Of a stretch of 64,000 nt of DNA, positions 36,719-45,706 are shown in pieces. Positions within the stretch are counted from its first letter, which is position 1. Each line of letters opens with the position of its first letter. The stretch spans positions 248,001 through 312,000 of the forward strand of contig NZ_OY970459.1 of NCBI RefSeq assembly GCF_963853665.1, in the 5' to 3' direction. The DNA comes from Mycobacterium decipiens. GTDB lineage: Bacteria > Actinomycetota > Actinomycetes > Mycobacteriales > Mycobacteriaceae. A program made the translations under genes and the position numbers. Below the pieces are notes generated by a model. That model saw only the letters and a program-made list of their open reading frames with translations, was not told the origin of the DNA and did no database searches.

Positions 36719-37354
36719 ATGCCGTCCGACAGCACCAGCCCCAACGGGCCAAGCCGCCGTGAGGAGTTGCTGGCCGTTGCCACCAAGCTGTTCGCGGCGC
36801 GCGGCTATCACGGCACCCGGATGGACGACGTCGCCGATGTGATTGGGCTGAACAAGGCCACGGTCTACCACTACTACGCCAGCAAGTCGCTGATCCTGTT
36901 CGACATCTACCGTCAGGCCGCCGAAGGCACCCTGGCCGCCGTCCACGACGATCCGTCCTGGACGGCCCGCGAAGCGCTCTACCAGTACACGGTTCGGCTG
37001 CTCACGGGGATCGCGAGCAATCCCGAGCGGGCCGCCGTGTACTTCCAGGAGCAGCCCTATATCACCGAGTGGTTCAACGGCGAACAGGTCGCCGAGGTCC
37101 GCGAAAAGGAGGCTCAGGTCTTCGAGCATGTGCACGGACTCATCGACCGCGGGATCGCCAGCGGCGAGTTCTTTGAGTGCGACTCGCACGTGGTGGCATT
37201 GGGCTACATCGGCATGACGCTGGGCAGCTACCGGTGGTTGCGGCCGAGCGGACGGCGCACGGCCAAGGAAATCGCGGCGGAGTTCAGCACAGCGCTGCTG
37301 CGCGGGCTGATCCGGGACGAGGCGATCCGCCAACAGTCGCCGCTCGGACCCTAG
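36719..37354 (+). CDS. TetR-family regulator (Rv0158-like)
   Basis: A 211-aa TetR protein with helix-turn-helix TRMDDVADVIGLNKATVYHYYASK at about residues 37-60 and a large ligand domain. It is equivalent to Rv0158. It is convergent with the PE-PPE gene (5 bp apart). Its targets are unknown. Confidence 0.88.
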   Translation: MPSDSTSPNGPSRREELLAVATKLFAARGYHGTRMDDVADVIGLNKATVYHYYASKSLILFDIYRQAAEGTLAAVHDDPSWTAREALYQYTVRLLTGIASNPERAAVYFQEQPYITEWFNGEQVAEVREKEAQVFEHVHGLIDRGIASGEFFECDSHVVALGYIGMTLGSYRWLRPSGRRTAKEIAAEFSTALLRGLIRDEAIRQQSPLGP

Positions 37355-37359
37355 CGTCG

Positions 37360-38868
37360 TTACGGGAAGACAGGCGGCGGAATCAAGCGCAGGATGTCCC
37401 CGAGACCGCCGCTCAGCAGCGATAGCAACGTCACCTGCGGCTGGCCGAAGTAGAGATTCAGGCCCGGGTTTATCGACGGAACCCACGGGTAGGTGTCCGG
37501 GTACCACTCCGGGCCAACTAGTCCGGCTTGCACCCCAATTTCCACTGCGGCGCCATACGGTGCCTGCAGGCTCCCCTTGATTAGGTAGTAGCTGACTGTG
37601 AACGGGTTGGGGATCGAGAACAGCCCCGCCGGGGTGGGAATGTCCGCATAGTTGCCGCCCGGTCCGTAGTCGGCGTAGCCCAAGTCGACCAGCACCCGCA
37701 GCTGAGGTTGGAACAGCGAAGCGATCGGGGGACCGGCGTAGGGGATGGCATGAATCGGCGCAAGCAGTGGTAGGTCCTGAGTCAAGAACATGTAGTACTG
37801 CGTGTTGCCCGCGTAGCCCGGCGAGGTAGGCAATAAGACCGCGTTCGCAACTTCGTTGGCCATCAGATCCGGGTAGGTGTTGTGCACAAAGAAGTAGCCC
37901 ATGAAGGCGTTGATGTCCGACAGGATGCGCAACGGGTATTGCGGGGCGTGGGCGATGCCGTCGTACTGGGCCGTGTAAATATGAGTCTCGTACGGGGTGT
38001 TCGCCGGAGTCGCACCATTGAACGGCACGTCCAGGAACGGGATGTAAAAGCCTGGGAAGCGGGACAGGAGCCCGCCGACGGGGTTATTGCCGCTACCAAT
38101 CATCACGAAGGAAATGTCGGCCGGATTTGGTGAACCCATCGCGATCAGGGAATTGATGTAATTGTTGACTATCGTCGCGCTCTGCGAGTAGCCGAAGGCG
38201 ACGACCTTGTTTGCGGCGGCCAATTCGGTGCTGACCGCGTTGCTTAGCAGAGTTACGCCTTGGGTGACGGACTGGTTGAACGTCAGGTTGCCGAGTTGGG
38301 GAGTAACGGGCCAGAACTGTTCGGGGGTGAACAGGCCTTGAGGGACGGCGCCTGGGAAGAGGGTTTGGATGTACGCGTTGTTGATATCCGTCACGTACCC
38401 GGGGAGGGGTAGCGGGTTACCGGTGCCACCCATGATCAACGCCGTTACCTGACCGGCGGCGGCCAACTTCGCCAGCGACGTCAGGCCACCGGCCCCGCTG
38501 GACCCGTTGGTGCTCAACGGCGCACGGCCCAACAGCGTCTGGATCGGTGCGTTGACCGCGTTCAGCGCGCTCGAGACCCGCGCCGCGTTGGCCGCCTCGG
38601 CTTGCGCGTAGGCGTTGCCCGCGGCGGCTAACGTCCGGGTGAACTCGCTTTGGAACGTCGCGGCCTGCGCGACGACGGCCTGATACTCCCGTGCGTATGC
38701 GCTGAACAGCGCTGCCGTTGCCGCCGAAACCTCGTCACCGGCCGCCGCCAGCAGGTTGCAGGTCGGGCCTGCCGCCGCAGCGTTGGCGGCGCGGAGCGTC
38801 GAGGCAATCTCATCCACATTGGTGGCTGCCGTCACCAACAGGTCGGGGGCTGTGAGCACGTACGACAT
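37360..38868 (-). CDS. PE-PPE domain hydrolase, PE3/PE4-like
   Basis: A 502-aa protein, third of its type in the window. The PE domain occupies residues 1-100 with the secretion motif YAQAE; the PE-PPE hydrolase domain has the nucleophile motif GYSQS and AQYDGIAHAPQYPLRILSD. The ATG at 38868 gives the typical start MSYVLTAPD and follows GAAGGACGGAG. In M. tuberculosis this position holds two genes (Rv0159c, Rv0160c); only one is present here. Confidence 0.9.
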   Translation of the reverse strand: MSYVLTAPDLLVTAATNVDEIASTLRAANAAAAGPTCNLLAAAGDEVSAATAALFSAYAREYQAVVAQAATFQSEFTRTLAAAGNAYAQAEAANAARVSSALNAVNAPIQTLLGRAPLSTNGSSGAGGLTSLAKLAAAGQVTALIMGGTGNPLPLPGYVTDINNAYIQTLFPGAVPQGLFTPEQFWPVTPQLGNLTFNQSVTQGVTLLSNAVSTELAAANKVVAFGYSQSATIVNNYINSLIAMGSPNPADISFVMIGSGNNPVGGLLSRFPGFYIPFLDVPFNGATPANTPYETHIYTAQYDGIAHAPQYPLRILSDINAFMGYFFVHNTYPDLMANEVANAVLLPTSPGYAGNTQYYMFLTQDLPLLAPIHAIPYAGPPIASLFQPQLRVLVDLGYADYGPGGNYADIPTPAGLFSIPNPFTVSYYLIKGSLQAPYGAAVEIGVQAGLVGPEWYPDTYPWVPSINPGLNLYFGQPQVTLLSLLSGGLGDILRLIPPPVFP

Positions 38869-39202
38869 CGCTCCGTCCTTCCCCACAAACCGGGCCCTTA
38901 CCGGTCATATGGGATTGACCCGCTACCGCGGGTATTAGGTACTTATCGAGAGTAGAACCGTCCCGCCACTACGTCCCGCGTTTGGAGAAAACCTTCTCCG
39001 GGGTCTGGCTCGGGTGTCGGGAGGGGCGCGTGCGGGCCGCCCTGTGGTGCAGATGACACGGCTGGGCGCCCTCCGCCAGTTGCCGATTCGCGTGTGCCGT
39101 CGCTACCATGCCCTGTTGCCAACGATTTAACAAAAGGTTAACGCGACTTGAACGCGCGCTTCGGCCGCGATGGTCGCCGAGATGTGAACGGGGATGTGTG
39201 AC
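38869..39202. other. Intergenic region upstream of the PE/PPE pair
   Basis: About 330 bp without a gene, between the divergent PE-PPE gene and the PE gene. It contains a small hairpin ACCCGC-TACC-GCGGGT near 38917-38932, another GGAGAA-AACC-TTCTCC near 38981-38996, and an AT-rich inverted repeat TTAAC-N5-GTTAA at 39127-39141, about 60 bp before the PE start and plausible as part of its promoter. Confidence 0.4.
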
Positions 39203-39517
39203 GTGACGCTATGGGTGGTTCCGGAGGGGTTGGCGGCGGCCAGCGCGGCGGTGGAGGCAATCACCGCTCGGCTGGCGGCTGCGCATGCCGCGGCGGCCCC
39301 GGTGATCTCGGCGGTAGTGCCGCCGGCGGCGGATCCGGTGTCGCTGCAGACCGCGCTCGCGTTGAGCGCCCAGGGCGGGGAGCACGCCCTGGTGGGCGCC
39401 CAAGGAGTCGAAGAGCTCGCCCGCTCGGGGGTCGGTGTCGCTGCGTCCGGGGTTAGCTATGCGGCCGGTGATGCCGTGGCGGCGGCTTCGTACACATCGC
39501 TAGGCATATTGGAGTGA
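39203..39517 (+). CDS. Short PE-family protein
   Basis: A 104-aa PE protein (107 aa if the ATG at 39194 is used). It is helical and Ala/Val-rich: [17 protein letters not shown], then [23 protein letters not shown]. It ends with the type VII secretion signal YAAGD (YxxxD) and little after it. The GTG at 39203 is preferred because GGGG lies nine bases upstream. It resembles single-domain PE proteins that pair with a PPE partner. The stop overlaps the GTG of the next gene (GTGA), so PE and PPE are made together. Confidence 0.82.
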   Translation: MTLWVVPEGLAAASAAVEAITARLAAAHAAAAPVISAVVPPAADPVSLQTALALSAQGGEHALVGAQGVEELARSGVGVAASGVSYAAGDAVAAASYTSLGILE

Positions 39518-40929
39518 CGGCTCCCTTTTTATTAAAGCTGCTGTTGGTGGCGCCCGTCTTCTGGTTGGGCCAGCCGCCGGAGGTGCATTCGGCCGCGCTG
39601 AGCTTCGGTCCGGGCTCCGGTCCGCTACTGGACGCAGGCGAGGCATGGCAACAGCTAGGCCTTGAGTACGACTGGGCGGCACAAGAACTCGGCAATGAGC
39701 TGGCTGTTGTGCCGTGGGAGGGCCCGAGTTCGCAGAGCTATCAGGGTGCGCATGGGCCTTACCTGGAGTGGTTGGAGGAGGCCGGCCAGGAAAGCCAACA
39801 GCAGGCTGTCGCACACCAGCAGGCGGCGGCGGCGTATTCCGTTGCATTGGTGGAGATGCCAACGCTGGCGGAGTTGTCCGTTAACCGCACCGCCAATGTG
39901 GCGTTGCTTTCGACGAACTTCTTTGGGATTAATGCGATCGCGATTGCGCTCAATGAAGCCGCGTATGCGCGGATGTGGCTCCAGGCTGCGGGCGCGATGC
40001 AGCAGTATCAGGCGCAGGCGGGTTTGGCGGTGGCGTTGAACCCGCCGCACAATCGCCCCGCGCCGCTGCTGCTGCTAGGCCCCGATAATGAGGCCGGACC
40101 GCTAATTGAGGAAGTCGAAGACGATGGTGATCTGGCCGGCCTGGAGGAACGCCCCGACAACGAGCCCGGACCGCTAATTGAGGAAGTCGAAGACGATGGT
40201 GCCTTGGCCGGCGTTGAAGAACAGGCCCTAGTTGTCGCTGAGAACGCCATCGTTGCGGAAGTCGCGCCCGCCACGATCCCCGCGCAGATCACCGGATTGG
40301 TGACTCAGGCGCTCACTCAACTTGCCGGTCTTATTGGCCAGACGGTTGGCCTTATTGGTAATCTTATCGGCCAGGCGCTCGGTTTTGTTGTCAATCTTAT
40401 TGGCAAGGCGCTCGGTCTTATTGGAGCGGCGATAGGATTTATGTTTCGTCTCGCTTTCAGCATTCTTTCTATGCTATGTGCAGCGATCGCATTTCCGCTC
40501 GTGATGCTCGTACAGGCGATTTCGTACATTGTGACACTTGTCACGCAGTTCGTTCTTACGTTGGCGCAGCTCGCGTTCGAATACGTCCCAATGCTAGTCG
40601 GGGGCTTTGTGACTGGCGCTGTTCCGTCGGTGGTGCTGACGTCGAGTGCTGGGCTCGCGCTGCCGGTTGGTCCGCCGCTCACCACTGTTGGTTGGCATGC
40701 TCCTGACGTGCAGCCGGCGGGTGTGCAGGCTTCTGAGGTGCAGCTGGCTAGCGCCCATGCGCCTGTCGATGTGACAGCGATGGGGTTTGCCGGGACCGCC
40801 GCCGTGGCGGGCGTTACGCAGCCGTCCGGGTTGGCCACGGTGGCTAGCGGTGAGTTTGGCGATGTCCCGCGGGTGCCGATCGTACCGGCCACCTGGGACT
40901 TGCATTCGGTCCGCGCGATGGCGAGCTGA
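39514..40929 (+). CDS. PPE-family protein with acidic tandem repeat and hydrophobic tail
   Basis: A 471-aa PPE protein. The PPE motif is at residues 21-23 ([18 protein letters not shown]) and the WxG turn is W68-E-G70; the helical PPE domain runs to about 185. Residues 190-237 are two copies of a 24-residue acidic unit ([11 protein letters not shown]). Then comes a very hydrophobic region, about 265-375, built from LIGQ/LIGK-ALG modules followed by several membrane-length segments. The N-terminus has an unusual hydrophobic insert ([10 protein letters not shown]) before the PPE motif; a GTG at 39547 ([12 protein letters not shown]) would remove it. It is coupled to the PE gene and probably secreted by an ESX system as a heterodimer. 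Confidence 0.85.
   Translation: MTAPFLLKLLLVAPVFWLGQPPEVHSAALSFGPGSGPLLDAGEAWQQLGLEYDWAAQELGNELAVVPWEGPSSQSYQGAHGPYLEWLEEAGQESQQQAVAHQQAAAAYSVALVEMPTLAELSVNRTANVALLSTNFFGINAIAIALNEAAYARMWLQAAGAMQQYQAQAGLAVALNPPHNRPAPLLLLGPDNEAGPLIEEVEDDGDLAGLEERPDNEPGPLIEEVEDDGALAGVEEQALVVAENAIVAEVAPATIPAQITGLVTQALTQLAGLIGQTVGLIGNLIGQALGFVVNLIGKALGLIGAAIGFMFRLAFSILSMLCAAIAFPLVMLVQAISYIVTLVTQFVLTLAQLAFEYVPMLVGGFVTGAVPSVVLTSSAGLALPVGPPLTTVGWHAPDVQPAGVQASEVQLASAHAPVDVTAMGFAGTAAVAGVTQPSGLATVASGEFGDVPRVPIVPATWDLHSVRAMAS
40081..40224 (+). repeat. 72-bp tandem repeat inside the PPE gene, two copies
   Basis: Copies at 40081-40152 and 40153-40224 keep the reading frame. The central 33 or so bases (GGACCGCTAATTGAGGAAGT and onward) are identical, with differences at the ends. 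It encodes the acidic 24-residue unit. Confidence 0.9.
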
Positions 40930-41066
40930 CCCGGCACTCATGGCGATTCGCGTGGCCCACGTCGACACCGAAGAATTGACCGGACTGTGCGCCACGCCCG
41001 AAAGGTAGGCATGCATGGTGACCGACGTGCCGCACACACGGGCACAGCGGTGCTATAACCGCGAGC

Positions 41067-42407
41067 ATGCTGCGCAGCTTGGTGAGTGCGGTCGGGTCGC
41101 ACCACGTCACCACCGACCCTGATGTGCTGGCCGGCCGCATCGTCGACCACACCGGCCGCTATCGGGGCCGGGCCAGCGCGCTGGTGCGGCCCGGCTCCGC
41201 CGACCAGGTCGGCGAGGTGCTGCGGGTGTGCCGGGACGCCGGCGCCTTTGTCACCGTTCAAGGCGGCCGTACCTCATTGGTGGCCGGTACCGTTCCCGAG
41301 CACGACGACATACTGCTGTCCACCGAGCGGCTTTGCGCGGTGAACGATGTCGACACCGTCGAGCGCCGCATCGAGGTCGGTGCCGGAGTCACGCTGGCTG
41401 CGGTGCAGCACGCCGCGACGACGGCCGGGCTTCTGTTCGGCGTGGACCTGTCGGCCCGCGACACCGCGACCGTCGGTGGCATGGCGTCGACCAACGCCGG
41501 CGGATTGCGCACGGTCCGGTACGGCAATATGGGCGAGCAGGTGATCGGCCTAGAAGTTGCGCTGCCCGATGGTTCGGTGCTGCGCCGACATAGCCGGGTC
41601 CGCCGCGACAACACCGGCTACGATCTGCCCGCACTGTTCGTCGGCGCCGAGGGCACCCTCGGCGTAATCACCGCGTTGGATCTGCGGCTGCACCCCACTC
41701 CGTCGCATCGGGTGACAGCAGTGTGCGGGTTTGCCGACCTCGACGCGCTTGTCGATGCCGGCCGGATCTTCCGTGACGTGGACGGCATCGCGGCGCTGGA
41801 ATTGATTGACGGCCGGGCTGCTGCGCTAACCCGCGAGCATCTTGGACTGGGTGCCCCCGTCGAGGCTGACTGGCTGCTGTTGGTGGAACTGGCCGCCGAC
41901 CACGATCAGACCGATCGGCTAGCCGACCTGCTCGACGGCGTAAATCTGTGCGGGGAGCCCGCGGTTGGTGTGGATGTCGCTGCTCAGCAACGGTTGTGGC
42001 GCACTCGTGAATCGTTGGCCGAGGTGCTCGGCGTATATGGTCCGCCGCTGAAGTTCGACGTTTCGCTGCCCTTGTCGGCGATCAGCAGGTTCGCCCGGGA
42101 TGCGGTCGCGTTGGTCGGCCAGCACGTCCCGGAGGCGTTGCCGTTGTTGTTCGGCCACATCGGAGAGGGCAACCTGCACCTCAATGTGCTGCGTTGCCCG
42201 CCCGAGGGGGAACCCGCGTTGTACGCGCAGATGATGGGACTCATCGCGCAGTGCGGTGGCAACGTCAGCTCTGAACATGGCGTCGGCAGCCGCAAGCGTC
42301 CTTACCTCGCAATGTCCCGGCAGGCCAACGACATCGCCGCAATGCGGACGGTCAAGTCCGCGTTTGACCCGACCGGCTACCTGAACGCCGCGGTGTTGTT
42401 CGACTGA
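41067..42407 (+). CDS. FAD-linked oxidase, glycolate/D-lactate dehydrogenase type (Rv0161-like)
   Basis: A 446-aa protein with an N-terminal FAD_binding_4 (VAO-type) domain: VTVQGGRTSLVAG near residue 65, TVGGMASTNAGGLRTVRYGNMG and NTGYDLPALFVGAEGTLGVIT. A C-terminal FAD-oxidase domain has HIGEGNLHLNVLR and SEHGVGSRKRPYL. The family oxidises 2-hydroxy acids. It is equivalent to Rv0161. Its last 56 bp overlap the convergent TetR gene. Confidence 0.92.
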   Translation: MLRSLVSAVGSHHVTTDPDVLAGRIVDHTGRYRGRASALVRPGSADQVGEVLRVCRDAGAFVTVQGGRTSLVAGTVPEHDDILLSTERLCAVNDVDTVERRIEVGAGVTLAAVQHAATTAGLLFGVDLSARDTATVGGMASTNAGGLRTVRYGNMGEQVIGLEVALPDGSVLRRHSRVRRDNTGYDLPALFVGAEGTLGVITALDLRLHPTPSHRVTAVCGFADLDALVDAGRIFRDVDGIAALELIDGRAAALTREHLGLGAPVEADWLLLVELAADHDQTDRLADLLDGVNLCGEPAVGVDVAAQQRLWRTRESLAEVLGVYGPPLKFDVSLPLSAISRFARDAVALVGQHVPEALPLLFGHIGEGNLHLNVLRCPPEGEPALYAQMMGLIAQCGGNVSSEHGVGSRKRPYLAMSRQANDIAAMRTVKSAFDPTGYLNAAVLFD

Positions 42408-42933
42408 TCTCTGCGTCGCCGCCCTTGAGTCCGACGGCGTGGCGCAACTGCGCGAGGAATTGGTCGGCGTCGTCGCTTCGAACGATGTAGTGCGAGACCG
42501 CGATTCGGATCACCGTCGCCGCCTTGACCGCGGCGTTGGGGCCGGGAAGGAGTTGTTGCAGACCGGCGCGCATCTGTGGGATGGCGCGGGAAACCTGGGC
42601 TATGACATGTTCCGGCTCGACATCGACCATGCGCACGCCGGAGTACGAGTGCTGGTAGTCGACCATGAACCGCAGGGCGGCGTCGAGCCGCTCGACCCCC
42701 GTCAGCCCCGCGGTCGCCCCGGCCAAGCCGCTTTCGAAGACCTGGCGCTCGTAGCGTGAGAATGCCGAGAGTAACTCCGCTTTGGACGCAAACCAGCGGT
42801 AGAGGGTGGGGCGGGATACTCCTGCCTGGGCGGCGACCTCCGACAGGCTGAGCTTGGTCTGGCCGTTGCGGCCAAGGACGTCGGCGGTAGCGACGAGGAT
42901 TCGTTGGCGTGTCGAGCTATCCGGGTCGGTCAT
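42352..42933 (-). CDS. TetR-family regulator
   Basis: A 193-aa TetR protein with helix-turn-helix LSLSEVAAQAGVSRPTLYRWFASK at about residues 28-51. It is divergent from the TesB-like thioesterase gene across a 200-bp region that holds two near-identical 28-bp direct repeats, its likely binding sites. I do not place this pair at this site in M. tuberculosis, where Rv0162c follows Rv0161. Confidence 0.87.
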   Translation of the reverse strand: MTDPDSSTRQRILVATADVLGRNGQTKLSLSEVAAQAGVSRPTLYRWFASKAELLSAFSRYERQVFESGLAGATAGLTGVERLDAALRFMVDYQHSYSGVRMVDVEPEHVIAQVSRAIPQMRAGLQQLLPGPNAAVKAATVIRIAVSHYIVRSDDADQFLAQLRHAVGLKGGDAEISRTTPRRSGSRSGQTRT

Positions 42934-42965
42934 ATCCGCCGCCCGGTGCGCCTTCGCACCAGCCC

Positions 42966-43076
42966 TTTACAAATCACCGCAAAAGTGTCACGCAACCTGG
43001 GCCGCCCTGTCAACGCGGCGTATCGGTCGCCCCGTCCCATCGGTCAGCTTTACAAGCCACCGGCAAAGTGTCACGC
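42966..43076. repeat. Two 28-bp direct repeats in the TetR/thioesterase intergenic region
   Basis: Copies at 42966-42993 and 43049-43076, starting TTTACAA and ending AAAGTGTCACGC, differ at only a few central positions and are 83 bp apart (start to start). Duplication of the entire element, in a divergent TetR promoter, points to two operator or promoter copies, one per gene. Confidence 0.6.
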
Positions 43077-43133
43077 TGGCCGTGAGCTGCTGTCGCGACT
43101 CGGCCGTCATGGGATAGCGAGAGGTGAGCGGAG

Positions 43134-44027
43134 TTGACCACGGGTTCGGATCACGCGCAGTGGTCGGTCGACGGCCTGCTCGAGCTGTTCGATGTGGCGG
43201 CCGAGGCGCAAGACCGGTTCACCGGTGACACTGGCCTCGCCGGCCAGGACGGTCGGCGGGTGGTGGAAGGCACCCAGGTGGTCGCTCAGGCGATTGTTGC
43301 TGTGGCGAAACGATTTCCGGACAAGTCGGTGCGTTCGGCACACGCGGTGTTCGCCCGCGCTGTCACGGTCGGCCCGCCTGTCGAACTCGTCATCGACGTT
43401 GTCCACGAGGGCCGGTCGATCGCCACCGCGATCGTCGCCGCGCAGCAGAATGGCCGCCGCTGTATGACCGTGACGGTCTTGGTCGACATCCCGAGCGGCG
43501 ACGTGATCCGTCACCAGCTACCGCGGCCGGACGTTACCGCACCGGCGGATGCCAATCTCGCTGTGATGCCGATGGCCGGACGGGAGCTGCGACTCGTCGA
43601 CGTGGTCGACGTCAACAGCCCCGACGAAGTTGGGCCACCGGAGTTGTATGCGTGGCTGCGTTATGATCCTGTCCCAGCCGCCATCGGCACCCGTGACGAT
43701 CTGGCCAAGGCTCTCGTCGCGTATTTCACTGGCCACCTGGGGATTTCCACCACCATGCGGGCGCATCCGGGCATCGGTACCAGCCAGGCGCATCTGACCG
43801 TATCCACCGCACCGATGACGATCTCGGTCGCATTTCACGAGCCGGTGCGCTGGGACGGGTGGCTGCTCTACACCCACGAGAGCACCCACGTTGGCGCGGG
43901 AATGTCCTATGTCCGGGGCGCTGTGCACGCCCAGGAGGGGCAGCTCATCGCCTCCTTTGCCCAGGAGGCGATGATCCGGCCGCTACGCACCAGCGACACG
44001 GCGATCGACTCCCGGTCGCGGTTCTAA
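43134..44027 (+). CDS. Acyl-CoA thioesterase II, TesB-like
   Basis: A 297-aa double hot-dog protein. The N-terminal half has the hot-dog strand RSAHAVFARAV and VQQ-type strand QNGRRCMTVTVLVD; the C-terminal half has the TesB signature WLLYTHESTHVGAGMSYVRGAVHAQEGQLIASFAQEAMIRPL. It hydrolyses acyl-CoA to free acid and CoA. The TTG at 43134 follows GAGAGGTGAG. It is likely regulated by the divergent TetR. Confidence 0.87.
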   Translation: MTTGSDHAQWSVDGLLELFDVAAEAQDRFTGDTGLAGQDGRRVVEGTQVVAQAIVAVAKRFPDKSVRSAHAVFARAVTVGPPVELVIDVVHEGRSIATAIVAAQQNGRRCMTVTVLVDIPSGDVIRHQLPRPDVTAPADANLAVMPMAGRELRLVDVVDVNSPDEVGPPELYAWLRYDPVPAAIGTRDDLAKALVAYFTGHLGISTTMRAHPGIGTSQAHLTVSTAPMTISVAFHEPVRWDGWLLYTHESTHVGAGMSYVRGAVHAQEGQLIASFAQEAMIRPLRTSDTAIDSRSRF

Positions 44028-44589
44028 CGCCTGTTGGCAATGGTGCGGTTCATCATCGCCTAGGGCCCGCAGTTGTTGAGTGGGGCCAGCATTGGCGCTG
44101 GTGGGGCCGCGGCCGAAGCGGCGGGTTCCCCGGGTTCAGGTTCATCGATCACCCTGCCCCGTCGCAGCGGCGGCAGGACGCCTGCGGGCACGACGCCCTG
44201 AATCCGTTTGTCGTGTCGGGTCTCGGCGGCCCGCCGACGGTGTGTCAGTGGATGTGATGTGGTGCGACTGCCTGACCGGACAGTCCGGATCACCCGACAC
44301 AGTCCCTAGCGGGTGAAGCCAATTTGACCGTATACCACAGGATTTGATCACCCGGATGTTTTGGTTGAGCCGCATGTCTTGGCGCAGCTGTCCCAGCTTC
44401 GTGCTGCAAGCCCGTGCCCTGTCGACGGTGTTGTACGGCGACTTTGCCTAGGAACCTCGTGTCGGCAAACGCCAGGCGAGTTTGCTGCCGCTGTCCGCGA
44501 TATTGTTACTAGTAGACGGTAGCGTTCTCTAGTTGGTATCGTCTGGCAACGCAGGGTCTGTAGATATATGCGGAAAGGAAGTGGTGACC
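44028..44589. other. Gene-poor stretch left of the microcin-like cluster
   Basis: About 560 bp with no gene I can support. Two open stretches look like remnants: minus-strand 44060-44293, Ala/Pro-rich and ending APLNNCGP, and plus-strand about 44327-44516, reading VEPHVLAQLSQLRAASPCP and ending GEFAAAVRDIVTSRR. The second looks coding but has no clear start. Neither matches a family I know. Confidence 0.4.
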
Positions 44590-44670
44590 ATGACACACGA
44601 GGTCTCGTCCGACTCGGACGAGACGGTCTATGCGCATTGCTATTTCAGTCACGGCGACAAAGCCGACTGA
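44590..44670 (+). CDS. Possible 26-aa peptide gene
   Basis: An ATG at 44590 lies eight bases after AAGGAAG and opens a 26-codon frame: acidic MTHEVSSDSDETVYA, then HCYFSHGDKAD, with one Cys and two His in the C-terminal half. A strong hairpin begins 17 bp after the stop. The combination of a good ribosome site, a compositionally distinct peptide and a terminator-like stem supports a real small gene. It could be a leader peptide, a small regulatory protein or a peptide-natural-product precursor; nothing in it proves any of these. Confidence 0.4.
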   Translation: MTHEVSSDSDETVYAHCYFSHGDKAD

Positions 44671-44687
44671 GAACTTCCGGGCTAGCG

Positions 44688-44734
44688 CGGGCCAGCGGGA
44701 GTTGATTGCGCGATGCACAACTCCCGCTGGCCCG
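44688..44734. terminator. Strong hairpin, 17-bp perfect stem
   Basis: CGGGCCAGCGGGAGTTG (44688-44704) pairs perfectly with CAACTCCCGCTGGCCCG (44718-44734) around a 13-nt loop. There is no T-run after it, as is common for mycobacterial terminators. Position fits termination after the 26-aa peptide gene, or, read from the other side, after the decayed DUF427 gene. Confidence 0.6.
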
Positions 44735-44822
44735 GTCGGGCCAATTCCGCCAATTTCGGGCTAACGGAGTCCAAGCAACCGGCGCTCGACGTCGCGTTTA
44801 CCAATTCCGACGGCGGCGTGAT

Positions 44823-45430
44823 CTAGGCGGGCAGCTCGGCCAGCACATCCGCGCGGGTGGCATCGAAGCTCAGAAGGCCTTTGATGGGCCGGCTTTCCGG
44901 TGGCGGGTCAGGGTAGCTCCACGCGATACCGTCTGCAAGGTTGTCGCGGTCATCGCCGGATACAGCCGACCAGTATGTCGCCACCCCCTTGTAGTTGCAG
45001 TAGGTCGACGTCTTCGACCGTCTCAGCAGATCTCTCTGGTCTAATGGCGTAGTTCGCCGCGGTCTCGCGACATAGTTGGCATCTCGTTGGACGGTGGGGT
45101 CGGCCATGTCGAAGGCAGGCTCGTCATCACCGCGGTGGACGTCCCGCGCCTTGGGTACAGCAACTGCGCCGCCGTGATGCGATCGAGGGGCGGCCGAATT
45201 CGAAACCGCGTTCGCGGCGGCCCCGCCACAATCCGCACGCGGTCGATGGCATCGTGACGACACCGTGGTGCACCTGCGCAAAACACGGACCAGAGCCGGG
45301 CTCCCACGCCGGCCCGCCGCCCGCGGCCCAGCTCGGTAGGAAGGCCGGCGATCGTATCGGCCAGTCCGCATAGCTGAGCGGACGATCCCGCCGGTGCGCC
45401 AGCAGCGCCCACTCGCTGCCGATCACTAGT
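44823..45430 (-). pseudogene. Decayed DUF427 gene
   Basis: The last 70 or so codons (44823-45030) encode a clear DUF427 C-terminal half: TSTYCNYKGVATYWSAV, IAWSYPDPPPESRPIKGLLSF, ending VLAELPA. Upstream, recognisable continuations such as VRIVAGPPRTRF and the stretch around SEWALLAHRRDRP lie in different minus-strand frames. Several frameshifts are therefore needed to restore a typical DUF427 protein. It is homologous to the intact gene at 16451. Confidence 0.55.
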
Positions 45431-45668
45431 CCTGGCGGGTCAATTCCATGCGCCCGGCATCACCGCGGTAGGCCAGCCGACGCCGCCAATGCCAACGTGG
45501 TCGCGGTGGCGCCAAATCCATCGGAAAATTGATTCCCAATATTGGTCCGGGTCACGTAATGGCCGACCAAAAGCCGACGAACATTTCAGTGCGGGGCAAC
45601 CGTAGCAGCTATCTGCGGGGCTAGATTAGGTAGTACCATATGGCCATGATTCCTGACGAACGTGCTCG
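45431..45668. other. Non-coding left edge of the AT-richer island
   Basis: Base composition falls from host-like to AT-rich across about 45450-45700. No gene, insertion sequence or tRNA is seen here; no inverted terminal repeat or target duplication could be recognised by eye. Confidence 0.4.
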
Positions 45669-45697
45669 TTGACACTGATGTCTTGATCCCAAAATAG
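45669..45697 (+). promoter_or_regulatory. Candidate promoter of the acetyltransferase gene
   Basis: TTGACA at 45669-45674, a 17-bp spacer, then AAATAG at 45692-45697. The start of transcription would fall at or within a few bases of the ATG at 45707. There is no ribosome site before that ATG, so a leaderless mRNA, common in mycobacteria, is plausible. The -10 match is weak. Confidence 0.4.
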
Positions 45698-45706
45698 CTG
45701 CGCCTT

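Noticed and set aside
42966..43076. Two 28-bp repeats as a CRISPR or IS remnant
   Set aside because: Only two copies in a divergent promoter, no cas genes and no transposase nearby; operator duplication explains them better.
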